Of a stretch of 64,000 nt of DNA, positions 34,422 to 44,223 are shown piece after piece. Every line of letters starts with the position of its first letter. The first letter of the stretch is position 1. The position numbers and the translations under genes were made by a program. This stretch comes from Bradyrhizobium sp. Ghvi. Lineage in GTDB: Bacteria; Pseudomonadota; Alphaproteobacteria; Rhizobiales; Xanthobacteraceae. A model generated the notes under the pieces. The model saw only the letters and a list, made by a program, of their open reading frames with translations. It ran no database searches and was not told the DNA's origin. The stretch is from positions 620,001-684,000 of the forward strand of contig NZ_FOVU01000003.1 of the NCBI RefSeq assembly GCF_900115265.1, given 5' to 3'.

Positions 34422-35462
34422 ATGCTGGACTTGTGTGGACACGCGGACGAGGCCAGGATCGGTGAGATCGCCGCCGGCTATGCGGCAAGCCGGGCCGAGC
34501 TGGGGTCGGATACCGAGAGGCGGTTCCGGGACTTGCTCCAGGCATTACCCGCCGCGATCTACACGACCGACGCAACCGGCCGCATCACTTTCTTCAATCA
34601 AGCCTGCATCCACTTTGCCGGACGCACGCCGGAAATCGGCGAGATGTGGTGCGTGACGTGGAAGCTGTATTGGCCTGACGGCACGCCCCTTCCCCACGAA
34701 GAATGCCCGATGGCTATCGCACTCAAGGAGAACCGGCCGGTGCGCGACACCGAGGCCGTGGCCGAACGGCCGGACGGCTCCCGCATCTACTTCATGCCGT
34801 ATCCGACCCCGCTGCGCGACGGGCACGGCCGACTGGTTGGTGCGGTGAACATGCTGGTCGACATCACCGCCCGCAAGGAGGCCGAGCAGCGCATGATGCT
34901 GCTCACATCGGAGGTCGACCATCGCGCGAACAATCTGCTTGCGGTGTCTCAGGCCATGCTGCGGCTGACGAAGGCGGATACCGCAGAAGAGTTTCAGGCC
35001 GTGTTTGCGGGCCGGCTCAGCGCGCTTGCCAACGTGCAGAGACTATTCTCGGCCTCGCGCTGGACCGGCGCGAACCTGAAGACCATCGTGGAAGAAGAGC
35101 TCAGGCCCTACGCAAGCCCGGACGGCGAGCGGATCAGGATCGCGGGAGAGGACGTCCATCTGCCGCCGACGCTGGCCCAGTCGATCGCAGTCGCCCTGCA
35201 CGAGCTGGCGACAAACGCCGCCAAATATGGCGCGCTGTCGATCCCTTCGGGCCGGCTCGAGATCCGATGGGACACCGATGGCGCGGAGCCCCTCATGCTG
35301 CACTGGTCGGAGAGCGGCGGTCCCCGGGTCAACGAGCCGCCGAAGCGCAAGGGCTTTGGAATCGGCGCAGTCGACGGCATCATCCGAACGTTGCGGGGAA
35401 AGGTGACCCGCCAGTGGCGGCCGGAAGGACTGGTCTGCGAGTTGTCCTTCCCGAAGGCGTAG
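34422..35462 (+). CDS. PAS-domain HWE-type sensor histidine kinase
   Basis: 346-residue soluble kinase. A PAS domain covers about residues 30-150 (LPAAIYTTDATGRITFFNQAC, GRTPEIGEMW, ending VDITARKEAEQR). The phosphoacceptor is in EVDHRANNLLAV, the HWE/HisKA_2 pattern common in rhizobial stress and light sensors; the ATPase part has ALHELATNAAKYGAL and KGFGIGAVDGII. No membrane segment and no adjacent response regulator, so its partner is elsewhere. AGAGGAA precedes the ATG. The gene ends two bases before the convergent J-domain gene. Confidence 0.9.
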   Translation: MLDLCGHADEARIGEIAAGYAASRAELGSDTERRFRDLLQALPAAIYTTDATGRITFFNQACIHFAGRTPEIGEMWCVTWKLYWPDGTPLPHEECPMAIALKENRPVRDTEAVAERPDGSRIYFMPYPTPLRDGHGRLVGAVNMLVDITARKEAEQRMMLLTSEVDHRANNLLAVSQAMLRLTKADTAEEFQAVFAGRLSALANVQRLFSASRWTGANLKTIVEEELRPYASPDGERIRIAGEDVHLPPTLAQSIAVALHELATNAAKYGALSIPSGRLEIRWDTDGAEPLMLHWSESGGPRVNEPPKRKGFGIGAVDGIIRTLRGKVTRQWRPEGLVCELSFPKA

Positions 35463-35463
35463 A

Positions 35464-36096
35464 CTACGCCTCCCGCACCACCGTCTTCAGATAATTGTAC
35501 GCCTTGATGATCTCGATCAGGCGATCCTCGGTGGAGCGGTCGCCGCCATTGGCGTCGGGGTGGTGCTGCTTGACCAGCGCCTTGTACTTGGTCTTGACGT
35601 CGGCGAGCGTGGCACTGGGGCCGAGGCCCATGACCTGGAGCGCCTTGCGCTCGGCGTTCATGACCTTGCGCGTTTCGGCCTTGGGCTCAGCTTCGGGGCC
35701 CTTGCGCCAGCTGGCACGGCCGTTGATCTCAGAGAACATGCTGAACGGATCGGACGCCATATCGATCTCGGCTTCCGCACCCTTCTTGCCGCCATTAGCA
35801 CCCATCTTCCAGGTCGGACGATGGCCGGTCAGCGCGTCCTTCTGGTAGCGCGCGACGGCATCGGCATTCATGCCGGAGAAGAAATTGTAGTTCTGGTTGT
35901 ACTCGCGCACATGCTCCAGGCAGAAGTGCCAGTACTCGCGTTGATTCTCGCGTCCCTTCGGCGCACGGTGCGCGCCCTTGTTCTGACACCCGGCCCACTC
36001 GCAGGCGACCACGGTCTCACGCGGCTTCGCTTCCGGCTGCTTGCCTCGCGGCTTCACGCGGATGGAGTCGAAGAACTTTGATGAATCGATCGGCAT
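35464..36096 (-). CDS. J-domain (DnaJ-like) protein
   Basis: 210 residues with a C-terminal J domain (about 150-210): LQVMGLGPSATLADVKTKYKAL, the HPD motif in VKQHHPDANGG, and DRLIEIIKAYNYLK. The N-terminal part holds CEWAGCQNKGAHRAPKGR and HFCLEHVREYNQNYNFF, with Cys/His residues that could bind zinc. It is a family common in alphaproteobacteria, a co-chaperone that would stimulate DnaK ATPase; clients are unknown. Convergent with the HWE kinase. Confidence 0.88.
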   Translation of the reverse strand: MPIDSSKFFDSIRVKPRGKQPEAKPRETVVACEWAGCQNKGAHRAPKGRENQREYWHFCLEHVREYNQNYNFFSGMNADAVARYQKDALTGHRPTWKMGANGGKKGAEAEIDMASDPFSMFSEINGRASWRKGPEAEPKAETRKVMNAERKALQVMGLGPSATLADVKTKYKALVKQHHPDANGGDRSTEDRLIEIIKAYNYLKTVVREA

Positions 36097-36192
36097 GGCT
36101 GACTTTGACTACGCAATGCAAAAACCTTCAAGTCTTGACATTGCAATTAGCGGCAAACCCGGCAAATAACGGGGAGCGATCTCTGCACCCGA

Positions 36193-36471
36193 ATGGCACA
36201 AATGGCTATGCGAGACACTATCAGCAACAAGTTGCAGGAAGCTTTCACTCCGGAAAGCCTGCAAGTCGTCGACGAGTCACATTTGCATGAGGGCCATGCC
36301 GGCCATCGGCCGGGCGGCGAGACGCACTTCCGCGTTTATATTGTATCTGAGGCCTTCGAAGGGAAGAGCCGGGTCGATCGCCATCGCATGATAAATTCCG
36401 CGCTGGCTACGGAACTCTCCGGCAGCGTACATGCGCTGGCGATCCATGCGCTGGCGCCGGGGGAAAGGTAA
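36193..36471 (+). CDS. BolA family protein
   Basis: 92-residue BolA-like protein. The family works with monothiol glutaredoxins in iron-sulphur trafficking or acts as a regulator. Visible: KLQEAFTPESLQVVDESHLHEGH with the conserved His residues, THFRVYIVSEAFEGKSRVDRHRMI (the helix with SRxxRHR motif), and HALAIHALAP. Divergent from the J-domain gene, with GGGGAG upstream. The start could also be ATG 36202 or 36208. Confidence 0.93.
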   Translation: MAQMAMRDTISNKLQEAFTPESLQVVDESHLHEGHAGHRPGGETHFRVYIVSEAFEGKSRVDRHRMINSALATELSGSVHALAIHALAPGER

Positions 36472-36477
36472 CTTCGC

Positions 36478-36500
36478 TTACCCTACCCAGGGGAGGGTAA
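36478..36500. repeat. Single palindrome arm after bolA
   Basis: TTACCCTACCC and GGGGAGGGTAA form a short stem that resembles one arm of the CCCTCCCC repeat family. It lies between convergent genes and may act as a weak terminator. Confidence 0.55.
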
Positions 36501-36503
36501 GAA

Positions 36504-37808
36504 TCAGAACGACGTCCCCGCCCGTCTCGGCTTTGCCCCTTCCGTCTCGGCCTCACGCGGGACCGGTGAAATACGGAGCGCGGTGATGCGGTTGCGCTCG
36601 CGGCGGAGGACGCGGAAGCGGAAGCCGTGGAAGGTGAAGCTCTGGCCGCGGTCCGGGATCGAGCGTGCTTCGTGAATGACGAGGCCGGCGACCGTGGTGG
36701 CCTCTTCATCGGGCAGACGCCAGTCCATGGCGCGGTTGAGGTCGCGGATCGGCACCGAGCCGTCGACCACGACGGAGCCATCAGGCTGGGCGCGCACGCC
36801 CGCGACCACGACGTCGTGCTCGTCGGAGATGTCACCGACGATCTCTTCCAGAATGTCTTCCAGCGTCACGAGACCTTCGACCTCGCCGTACTCGTCGACG
36901 ACCAGCGCGAAATGTGTCTTGCGGCGGCGGAATGCCTTCAGCTGCTCGGATACGGGGCGCATCTCCGGTACGAACCACGGCGGCAGCGCGATGGTGGAGA
37001 CGTCGATGCGCGAGGTGTCGCCGTCGGACGCGCGGATCGCGCGCAGAAGGTCCTTGGCGTGGAGCACGCCGATGATGTTTTCCGGCTTCTCGCGCCAGAG
37101 CGGAATGCGGGTGTATTCGGTCGCCAGCACTTCGCGCACCAGTTCCTCCGGCGGCAGATCAGCGTTGATCATCATCATCTCGGTGCGATGGATCATGACG
37201 TCGGAGACCTGGAGCTCGCGCAGATCGAGCAGACCGCCGAGCATGTCTCGGTCCAGCTTCTCGACCTTGCCCTCGTGATGCAGGAGGTCGACCGCACCGC
37301 GCAGGCGCTCGGTCGGCGACAGGATCGCCTGGTGCTCGCCGGCGAGGCCGAAACCGCGCATCAACAGGCGCACGATGACTTCCACCACGCGCAGCAGCGG
37401 CCCCAGCACGTACATGGTCAGCCGCATCGGACGCGCGACCGCGAGCGCCATGCGATCGGGCGCGTTGATGGCGATGGTCTTGGGCAGCACTTCGGCGAAG
37501 ATCACGACCAGCGCCGTCATCACGCCGGTAGCATAGAGCACGCCGACATCGCCGAACCAGGCGGTGAAGATGGAGGTCGCGAGCGCGGAGGCCGTGATAT
37601 TGGCGATGTTGTTGCCGAGCAGCAGCGCGCCGATCAGGCGCTCGCGCATGTCGAGCAGTTGCGACACGACGTCGGCGTCGCGATTACCCTGCTTGGACAG
37701 CCGCAGCATGCTGGCGCGCGAAGCGCCGGTCAGCGCGGTCTCGCTCGCGGCGAAGAAGCCGGACACCAGCAGGCAGATGATTACGATGGTGAAGCCGAGC
37801 CAATCCAT
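36504..37808 (-). CDS. CNNM/CorC-type (hemolysin C-like) transporter
   Basis: 434-residue membrane protein of the CNNM/CorB-CorC group, associated with Mg2+ or Co2+ transport. Layout: N-terminal DUF21 domain with four hydrophobic segments (starting MDWLGFTIVIICLLVSGFFA, with ASETAL and FAEVLPKT), a pair of CBS domains (DVMIHRTEMM, VDEYGEVEGLVTLEDILEEI), and a C-terminal CorC_HlyC domain (DGSVPIRDLNRAM, RFRVLRRERNRI). Older annotations call it hemolysin; a toxin role is not supported. It follows aroB after 42 bases on the same strand, so it may be co-transcribed. Confidence 0.9.
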   Translation of the reverse strand: MDWLGFTIVIICLLVSGFFAASETALTGASRASMLRLSKQGNRDADVVSQLLDMRERLIGALLLGNNIANITASALATSIFTAWFGDVGVLYATGVMTALVVIFAEVLPKTIAINAPDRMALAVARPMRLTMYVLGPLLRVVEVIVRLLMRGFGLAGEHQAILSPTERLRGAVDLLHHEGKVEKLDRDMLGGLLDLRELQVSDVMIHRTEMMMINADLPPEELVREVLATEYTRIPLWREKPENIIGVLHAKDLLRAIRASDGDTSRIDVSTIALPPWFVPEMRPVSEQLKAFRRRKTHFALVVDEYGEVEGLVTLEDILEEIVGDISDEHDVVVAGVRAQPDGSVVVDGSVPIRDLNRAMDWRLPDEEATTVAGLVIHEARSIPDRGQSFTFHGFRFRVLRRERNRITALRISPVPREAETEGAKPRRAGTSF

Positions 37809-37850
37809 GAACCACTCTGGTTTCTTGTTTTGACGCCGTTCCGCCGCGCC

Positions 37851-38999
37851 TCACGCCTTGAGGGCGAGCTTGTCCTTCAGGAAGTCGCGCACCGGGGTCG
37901 GCTCGACATCCCTGGCGATGACGGCGCGCCCCACGGCTTCGAGCAGGATGAAGGTGAGCTTGCCGCGCTTGACCTTCTTGTCCTGCGCCATCAGCGTCAT
38001 CAGCGCATCGGCATCCGCAAGGCCCTCCTGCGCGAAACCGGCGATATCCTGCAGGCGCGTCGGAAGACCGGCGTCGATGAGGTGACGCTCGACACGGATG
38101 GCATCAGCCTCGCCGATCATGCCGAGTTTTGCGGAAAACTGCGCCGCCAGGGTCATGCCGATCGCGACGCCCTCGCCGTGGAACAGGCGGTCGGAGAATC
38201 CGGTTGCGGCTTCCAGCGCGTGTCCGAAGGTGTGACCGAGATTGAGTAGCGCGCGCTCGCCGGTCTCGCGCTCGTCGCGCGAGACGACGCCAGCCTTGGC
38301 GCGGCAGGAGGTCGCGATCGCATGCTCGCGCGCAGAGCCGCCCTTGAAGATGTCCGAATGGTTCTTCTCCAGCCAGCTGAAGAAGGCCTCGTCGCCGAGC
38401 ACGCCGTACTTGGCGACCTCGGCATAGCCGGCACGGAATTGCCGCGGCGACAACGTGTCGAGCACGGCGGTGTCCGCAATGACAAGCACCGGCTGATGGA
38501 AGGCCCCGAGCAAATTCTTGCCCTGCGGCGAGTTGATGCCGGTCTTGCCGCCGACGGATGAATCGACCTGCGCCAGCAGCGAGGTCGGTACCTGCACGAA
38601 ATCGACGCCGCGACGCAGGATCGCAGCGGCAAAACCGGCGAGATCGCCGACGACCCCGCCGCCGAGCGCGATGACGAGATCGTTGCGCTCGATCCTGGCG
38701 GCAATCAGGGCTTCGCTGACCTTTTCAAGGCCCGCATAGGTCTTGGAAATCTCGCCTTCCTCGACGACGACGCGCGAGGTCGGAATGCCGGCGGCCGCGA
38801 GCGAGGCTTCCGTTGGCTCGAGCCAGTATTTGGCAACGGTGCGGTCGGTGACGATGGCGGTGCGCACACCGGGGCGCAACGCGGCAACCCGTTCGCCGAG
38901 CGAAGCCAGCACACCACGGCCGATGACGATGTCGTAGGCGCGGTCACCGAGCGCGACGTCGACATTGACAGGATCGGAATGCTTCAAGGGCGCGGTCAT
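37851..38999 (-). CDS. aroB: 3-dehydroquinate synthase
   Basis: Second enzyme of the shikimate pathway: converts DAHP to 3-dehydroquinate using NAD and a divalent metal. 382 residues. Visible: GGGVVGDLAGFAA (NAD binding), VPTSLLAQVDSSVGGKTGINSPQGKN (substrate region, conserved Lys), and metal ligands in LNLGHTFGHALE and HGEGVAIGM. Start overlaps the aroK stop by four bases, the usual aroK-aroB arrangement. Confidence 0.96.
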   Translation of the reverse strand: MTAPLKHSDPVNVDVALGDRAYDIVIGRGVLASLGERVAALRPGVRTAIVTDRTVAKYWLEPTEASLAAAGIPTSRVVVEEGEISKTYAGLEKVSEALIAARIERNDLVIALGGGVVGDLAGFAAAILRRGVDFVQVPTSLLAQVDSSVGGKTGINSPQGKNLLGAFHQPVLVIADTAVLDTLSPRQFRAGYAEVAKYGVLGDEAFFSWLEKNHSDIFKGGSAREHAIATSCRAKAGVVSRDERETGERALLNLGHTFGHALEAATGFSDRLFHGEGVAIGMTLAAQFSAKLGMIGEADAIRVERHLIDAGLPTRLQDIAGFAQEGLADADALMTLMAQDKKVKRGKLTFILLEAVGRAVIARDVEPTPVRDFLKDKLALKA

Positions 39000-39622
39000 C
39001 GAACGGCACTCGCAACGTCGGCAGGAGGTTGAGCGGCCGGCTCGCCGCAGAGATACGCGTGCAGCGTCGCGATGGTCTCGTCGACGATCCTGTCGTGCGG
39101 CACGTCGCGCGAGGCGATGGTGAGGTCGGCATGGCTGTAGACCGGCTCGCGCTCGGTGAGCAGGCGCGTCACGGTTCCCTCGGGATCGGCGGTCTGCAGC
39201 AGCGGACGGTCGGCGCGGCGGCGGACTCGGCGCATGATGACGTCATGGTCGGCCTTGAGCCAGATCGAGATCGCCTTGGCCGCGATGCGGCTTCGCGTCT
39301 CCTCACGCATGAAGGCGCCGCCGCCGGTCGCCAGCACCACCGGTCCGCCATCGAGGAGGCGCGCGATCACCCGCGCCTCGCCATCCCGGAAATGCGGCTC
39401 GCCATGGCGCTCGAAAATCTCCGGTATGGTCATGCCGGCCGCCGCCTCGATCTCGGTATCGGCGTCGACGAAGGGCAGCTTGAGCCGTGCCGCCATGCGG
39501 CGGCCGATGGTCGATTTGCCGACGCCCATCATTCCGACCAGCACGATCGAACGCTTGCCGAGCGCCGACAGGATGTCGGCCTCGGGGCTCGCTTGTGCTG
39601 GCAACGCGGCGTCGGGCATCAT
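38996..39622 (-). CDS. aroK: Shikimate kinase
   Basis: Phosphorylates shikimate to shikimate 3-phosphate. 208 residues, P-loop kinase. Visible: Walker A GMMGVGKSTIGRRMA, DADTEIE (shikimate binding Asp), ERHGEPHFRDGEARV (conserved Arg), ATGGGAF, and RADRPLL (lid region). Upstream partner of aroB with ATGA overlap. Two adjacent ATG codons are possible starts. Confidence 0.95.
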   Translation of the reverse strand: MMPDAALPAQASPEADILSALGKRSIVLVGMMGVGKSTIGRRMAARLKLPFVDADTEIEAAAGMTIPEIFERHGEPHFRDGEARVIARLLDGGPVVLATGGGAFMREETRSRIAAKAISIWLKADHDVIMRRVRRRADRPLLQTADPEGTVTRLLTEREPVYSHADLTIASRDVPHDRIVDETIATLHAYLCGEPAAQPPADVASAVR

Positions 39623-39790
39623 TTCGCTCGATTGGATCTCGCTCGATCTGCCGCCAAAGGCGGCATCCCGGCCACCTATACGACCCCCTCGGGGCCCTCG
39701 CCAGAGGACTCTTGCTATGATCAGGCGAACATGTTGGATGATTTCATTGGTTAATTTGCTTGTTCCAGCCTCTCGTCGAGACCTTGCCCG

Positions 39791-39937
39791 ATGCCCAGCC
39801 TGTTCCGCTTCCTGACGGTCGTCGCCGTGATCGCCGGCATCGTCTATGGCGTGGTGTTCGCGCTGGCCAACTTCGTCAATCCGAAGCCGCGGGAAATGAC
39901 GGTGACGATCCCGCCGGATAAGTTTCTCAAGAAATAG
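39791..39937 (+). CDS. 48-residue membrane microprotein
   Basis: A short gene of 48 codons: ATG, then a basic-hydrophobic N-terminus (MPSLFRFLTVVAVIAGIVYG), one transmembrane helix, and a small soluble C-terminus ending VTIPPDKFLKK. It lies between divergent aroK and xerD, 17 bases upstream of xerD, and its codon use matches the surrounding core genes. The family is unnamed but similar small proteins occur before xerD in related bacteria as far as I recall; the function is unknown. Confidence 0.7.
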   Translation: MPSLFRFLTVVAVIAGIVYGVVFALANFVNPKPREMTVTIPPDKFLKK

Positions 39938-39954
39938 GAGATAGCCTGAAGGGC

Positions 39955-40922
<968 letters not shown>

Positions 40923-40923
<1 letters not shown>

Positions 40924-40944
40924 CCGCCGCCGCGCGGCGGCGGC
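40923..40944. terminator. Perfect GC-only palindrome at the xerD end
   Basis: GCCGCCGCCGC / GCGGCGGCGGC, an 11-base perfect stem starting at the last base of the xerD stop codon. No T run follows, so termination is possible but not certain. Confidence 0.5.
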
Positions 40945-41113
40945 CGAAACCGCCTTGACTTCGGCCACATCTCCGCAGAAAGAGCCGGGGCTTCACGATT
41001 GATTTGGCGGGCTGTTCACAGCACACAAGCCAACTCATTGAAGACGCTACACTTCTTTCCGCGACCCCAAACCTCGCTTCGCCTCGTCGTCCCGGTCCCC
41101 CTATATTGAAACG

Positions 41114-42076
41114 ATGCCAGATCAGATGCGCAGCTATCTCGACTTCGAAAAGCCGGTCGCCGAGCTCGATTCCAAGGTTGACGAGCTGCGGATGCTGGCC
41201 GCTTCCGGCACGGACATCGCCGAGGAGATCGGCCGGATCGAGGACAAGGCGGCGCAGGCGCTGGCCGATCTCTATCTCAATCTGACGCCGTGGCAGAAGA
41301 CGCTGGTGGCCCGGCATCCGCAGCGGCCGCATTTCAATGACTTCATCAAGGGCCTGATCACCGAATTCACTCCGCTGGCCGGCGACCGCAAGTTCGGCGA
41401 GGACGAGGCGCTGGTCGCGGGCTTCGGCCGTTTCCGCGGCGAACCGATCTGCGTGATGGGCCAGGAAAAGGGCGATTCCACCGAGAGCCGCATCAAGCAC
41501 AATTTCGGCATGGCGCGGCCGGAAGGCTATCGCAAATGCGTGCGGCTGATGGAGATGGCCGAGCGATTCGGCCTGCCCGTGCTGTCGCTCGCTGACTCCG
41601 CCGGCGCCTATCCCGGCATCGGCGCCGAGGAGCGGGGACAAGCCGAAGCCATCGCGCGCTCGACCGACGCCTGCATGGCGCTGACCGTGCCGAACGTCGC
41701 CATCATCACCGGCGAGGGCATGTCGGGGGGAGCGATTGCGATCACCACCGCCAACAAGGTCTTGATGCTGGAGCACGCGATCTACAGCGTGATCTCGCCG
41801 GAAGCCGCCTCCTCCATCCTCTGGCGCGACGGCAGCAAGGCGCAGGAAGCCGCCAACAACATGAAGATCACGGCGCAAGACATGCTGCGCTTCGGGGTGA
41901 TCGACGCGATCCTGAAGGAGCCGGTCGGCGGCGCCCACCGCGACCCCGCTGCCATGATCGCCACGACCGGGGAAGCCATCGCCAAGGCGTTCGACGAGCT
42001 CCGCGGCATGGACGGCGATGCCATCCGCAAGCAGCGCCGGCAGAAATTCCTCGATATCGGCCGGAAACTGGGCTGA
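41114..42076 (+). CDS. accA: Acetyl-CoA carboxylase carboxyltransferase subunit alpha
   Basis: Alpha subunit of the carboxyltransferase that makes malonyl-CoA for fatty acid synthesis; works with AccD. 320 residues. Visible: YLDFEKPVAELDSKVDELR, LARHPQRPHFNDFI-type region, FGMARPEGYRKCVRLMEMAE, PVLSLADSAGAYPGIGAEERGQ (acyl-CoA binding, oxyanion glycine), EGMSGGAIAI and MLEHAIYSVISPE. Cytosolic; accD not in the window. Confidence 0.96.
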   Translation: MPDQMRSYLDFEKPVAELDSKVDELRMLAASGTDIAEEIGRIEDKAAQALADLYLNLTPWQKTLVARHPQRPHFNDFIKGLITEFTPLAGDRKFGEDEALVAGFGRFRGEPICVMGQEKGDSTESRIKHNFGMARPEGYRKCVRLMEMAERFGLPVLSLADSAGAYPGIGAEERGQAEAIARSTDACMALTVPNVAIITGEGMSGGAIAITTANKVLMLEHAIYSVISPEAASSILWRDGSKAQEAANNMKITAQDMLRFGVIDAILKEPVGGAHRDPAAMIATTGEAIAKAFDELRGMDGDAIRKQRRQKFLDIGRKLG

Positions 42077-42095
42077 TTCGGACTGATTCCGGTGT

Positions 42096-42210
42096 GTAGG
42101 GTGGGTTAGCCGAAGGCGTAACCCGCCACGGTCTGCCTCCGCGGGGACCAAAGAGGTGGGTTACGCCGAACAGATGCGCTTTGCGCATCTGCAGGGCTAA
42201 GCCACCCTAC
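42096..42210. repeat. Paired repeat, GTAGGGTGGGTTAGCC type
   Basis: Outer arms GTAGGGTGGGTTAGCC and GGCTAAGCCACCCTAC; inner GGCGTAACCCGCCAC and GTGGGTTACGCC; GCAGATGCGCAAAGCGCATC hairpin at the right. It occupies part of the 397-base gap 42077-42473. The rest, 42211-42473, has no gene and should contain the promoter of the L,D-transpeptidase gene; no clear box is seen. Confidence 0.8.
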
Positions 42211-42473
42211 GGCACTGCACCTGCTCCAGGCCGCCCCGGTAACCCCGCATTAACCCTTTTTTTGCCCAAATCGGCGATCTCAGTACCGGTTCCGCGGCAA
42301 AGTCCAAGTTCCGGCCAGTTTTAAGTCTCTGTTGACCACGCCTTTGGGCCAACGGGCTCGTGATGTCTGCTCGGGTTGCGACCCCGGGGTGCGGAGGTTA
42401 GAATTTTAATCAATGGCTTCAGGGCATAAGCGCTGGGGCTTGGTCTGAAAAAGTCCGGCTTTCCGGTCAGGCC

Positions 42474-44051
42474 ATGCTCCAAGAAATCGGGGTTCGCGCT
42501 TCCGCCCGGCACGTTGTGGGGTCCATCTTGAATTCTCGTTCGCTTGCTCGCGCGCTCTTGGCTTCGGTTGCGCTTGCCGCCAGCGTTGTGCTGGCCGGCT
42601 GTGACACCGATCAGGTGTCGCTGGCGACCAACGCCAAGGCCAACCAGCCGGTCTCGCCCAAGCTCGTCGCCGCGATGGCCGAGAAGGACATGGACCTGCA
42701 ATCGCCGATCCTGATCCGCCTGTTCAAGCAGGAGGCCGAGCTCGAGGTCTGGAAGCAGACCCGCAACGGCCAGTTCGCGCTGCTCAAGACCTATCCGATC
42801 TGCCGCTGGTCGGGCGATCTCGGCCCCAAGGTGCGCGAAGGCGATCGCCAGGCGCCGGAAGGATTCTACTCGATCAATCCGAGCCAGATGAATCCGCAAT
42901 CGGCGTATTACCTCTCGTTCAACACCGGCTTCCCGAATGCCTTCGACAAGGCGCTGGGCCGCACCGGCTCGCAGCTGATGGTGCACGGCGATTGCTCCTC
43001 GCGCGGCTGCTACGCGATGACGGACGAGCAGATCGCGGAGATCTATTCGCTCGGCCGCGAGTCCTTCTTCGGCGGCCAGAAGGCGTTCCAGTTCCAGGCC
43101 TATCCGTTCCGGATGACGCCGGTGAACATGGCCAAGCACCGCAACAACCCGAACATGCCGTTCTGGCGGATGATCAAGGAAGGCTATGATCATTTCGAGG
43201 TGACGCGGCGGGAGCCGAAGGTCGATTTCTGCGAGAAGAAATACGTGTTCGACGCGGCCAAGGCGCCCGACGCCAAGCGCGATCCCGTCTTCGACGCGTC
43301 CGCCAAGTGCCCGGCCTATGTGATCCCCGAGGAGATCGCCAGCGCCGTGCGTGAGAAGGAGCAGCGCGACGAGGCCGAGTACAACAAGCTCGTCGCCAAG
43401 GGCACGCCTGTGGCGCGCCTGAACACCGGCATCGACGGCGGCATGAACAAGATTTTCGCGGCGAAGATTCCGGAAGGCTCCACCGGCCTGTCGGAGAGCG
43501 CCGAAGGCAATACGCTACAGATGCTGGCGATGTCGAAGGCACCGGGCACCATCCCCGGCACCGTCAATCCGCCGAAGCCGAACCTCGAGCCGACCGCAAC
43601 CACGTCGCAGGAAGAGCCGGTCGTCGCCGTCAGCGCGCCCGCGACAAACACGCGTGTCGCGACTGCGGAGAAATCCGGCGGCTTCTTCTCCAATCTCGGC
43701 CGTAAGATGGGCCTCGGCACCGCCGACGCGACAGCGGCCACGCCGCCGCCGCAAGCGACCGCGTCGGTTGCTCCCGCGCCCGCAGCGCCGAGCGCGGCCT
43801 CCAAGCTGAAGGCCGCGGTGACCCACCTCGTCCATCGCGAATCCGCAAAGGACAAGCCGGCCGTCGCCGCGAAGCCCGCCGAGCCGGCCAAGCCCGCCGA
43901 AACCAAGCTCGCAGCAACGCGGCCTTCGCTGAAGCCGTCGGTGAATGAGGGTGCGGGTAATGTAGCGGGTAGCGGCGGTGGCCAGCTCGCTGGCGCCGCA
44001 CCTGTCGTGTCGTCGAACTCGTTCGACAGCCGCTTTGGCGCGGTGAAGTAA
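42474..44051 (+). CDS. L,D-transpeptidase family lipoprotein (YkuD/YafK-like)
   Basis: 525 residues. The catalytic domain (about 75-250) belongs to the YkuD group, which cross-links peptidoglycan or attaches proteins to it: RLFKQEAELEVWKQ, YPICRWSGDLGPK, and the catalytic motif VHGDCSSRGCYAMTD. The N-terminus is a lipoprotein signal with lipobox LAGC near residue 43; a start at TTG 42528 would give a signal of normal length. The last 200 residues are Ala/Pro/Lys-rich, probably disordered, and could span or bind the wall. No partner gene adjacent. Confidence 0.85.
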   Translation: MLQEIGVRASARHVVGSILNSRSLARALLASVALAASVVLAGCDTDQVSLATNAKANQPVSPKLVAAMAEKDMDLQSPILIRLFKQEAELEVWKQTRNGQFALLKTYPICRWSGDLGPKVREGDRQAPEGFYSINPSQMNPQSAYYLSFNTGFPNAFDKALGRTGSQLMVHGDCSSRGCYAMTDEQIAEIYSLGRESFFGGQKAFQFQAYPFRMTPVNMAKHRNNPNMPFWRMIKEGYDHFEVTRREPKVDFCEKKYVFDAAKAPDAKRDPVFDASAKCPAYVIPEEIASAVREKEQRDEAEYNKLVAKGTPVARLNTGIDGGMNKIFAAKIPEGSTGLSESAEGNTLQMLAMSKAPGTIPGTVNPPKPNLEPTATTSQEEPVVAVSAPATNTRVATAEKSGGFFSNLGRKMGLGTADATAATPPPQATASVAPAPAAPSAASKLKAAVTHLVHRESAKDKPAVAAKPAEPAKPAETKLAATRPSLKPSVNEGAGNVAGSGGGQLAGAAPVVSSNSFDSRFGAVK

Positions 44052-44081
44052 GCGCGGGTTCGCCGTCGAAACGCGCTCCGC

Positions 44082-44187
44082 TGTCATCGCCCGCGAAGGC
44101 GGGCGATCCAGTATTCCAGAGACAGCAGTTGTTGAAGCGATCAGCCGCGACGTGCTGGATGCCCCCGGTCAAGCCGGGGCACGACAG
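44082..44187. repeat. Paired repeat, GTCATCGCCCG type, copy 1
   Basis: TGTCATCGCCCGCGAAGGCG, then GGGCGATCCAGTATTCCAGAG, a GCTGGAT arm and CCCCGGTCAAGCCGGGG. Same family as 52473-52593. It sits between the convergent transpeptidase and ABC genes. Confidence 0.75.
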
Positions 44188-44223
44188 TTGAGTTCTGGGC
44201 AAGAGCGACGGCTTCGCAAAATG

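Noticed and set aside
36627..38249. Open frame of 540 codons on the + strand
   Set aside because: Antisense shadow of the CNNM-type transporter and aroB.
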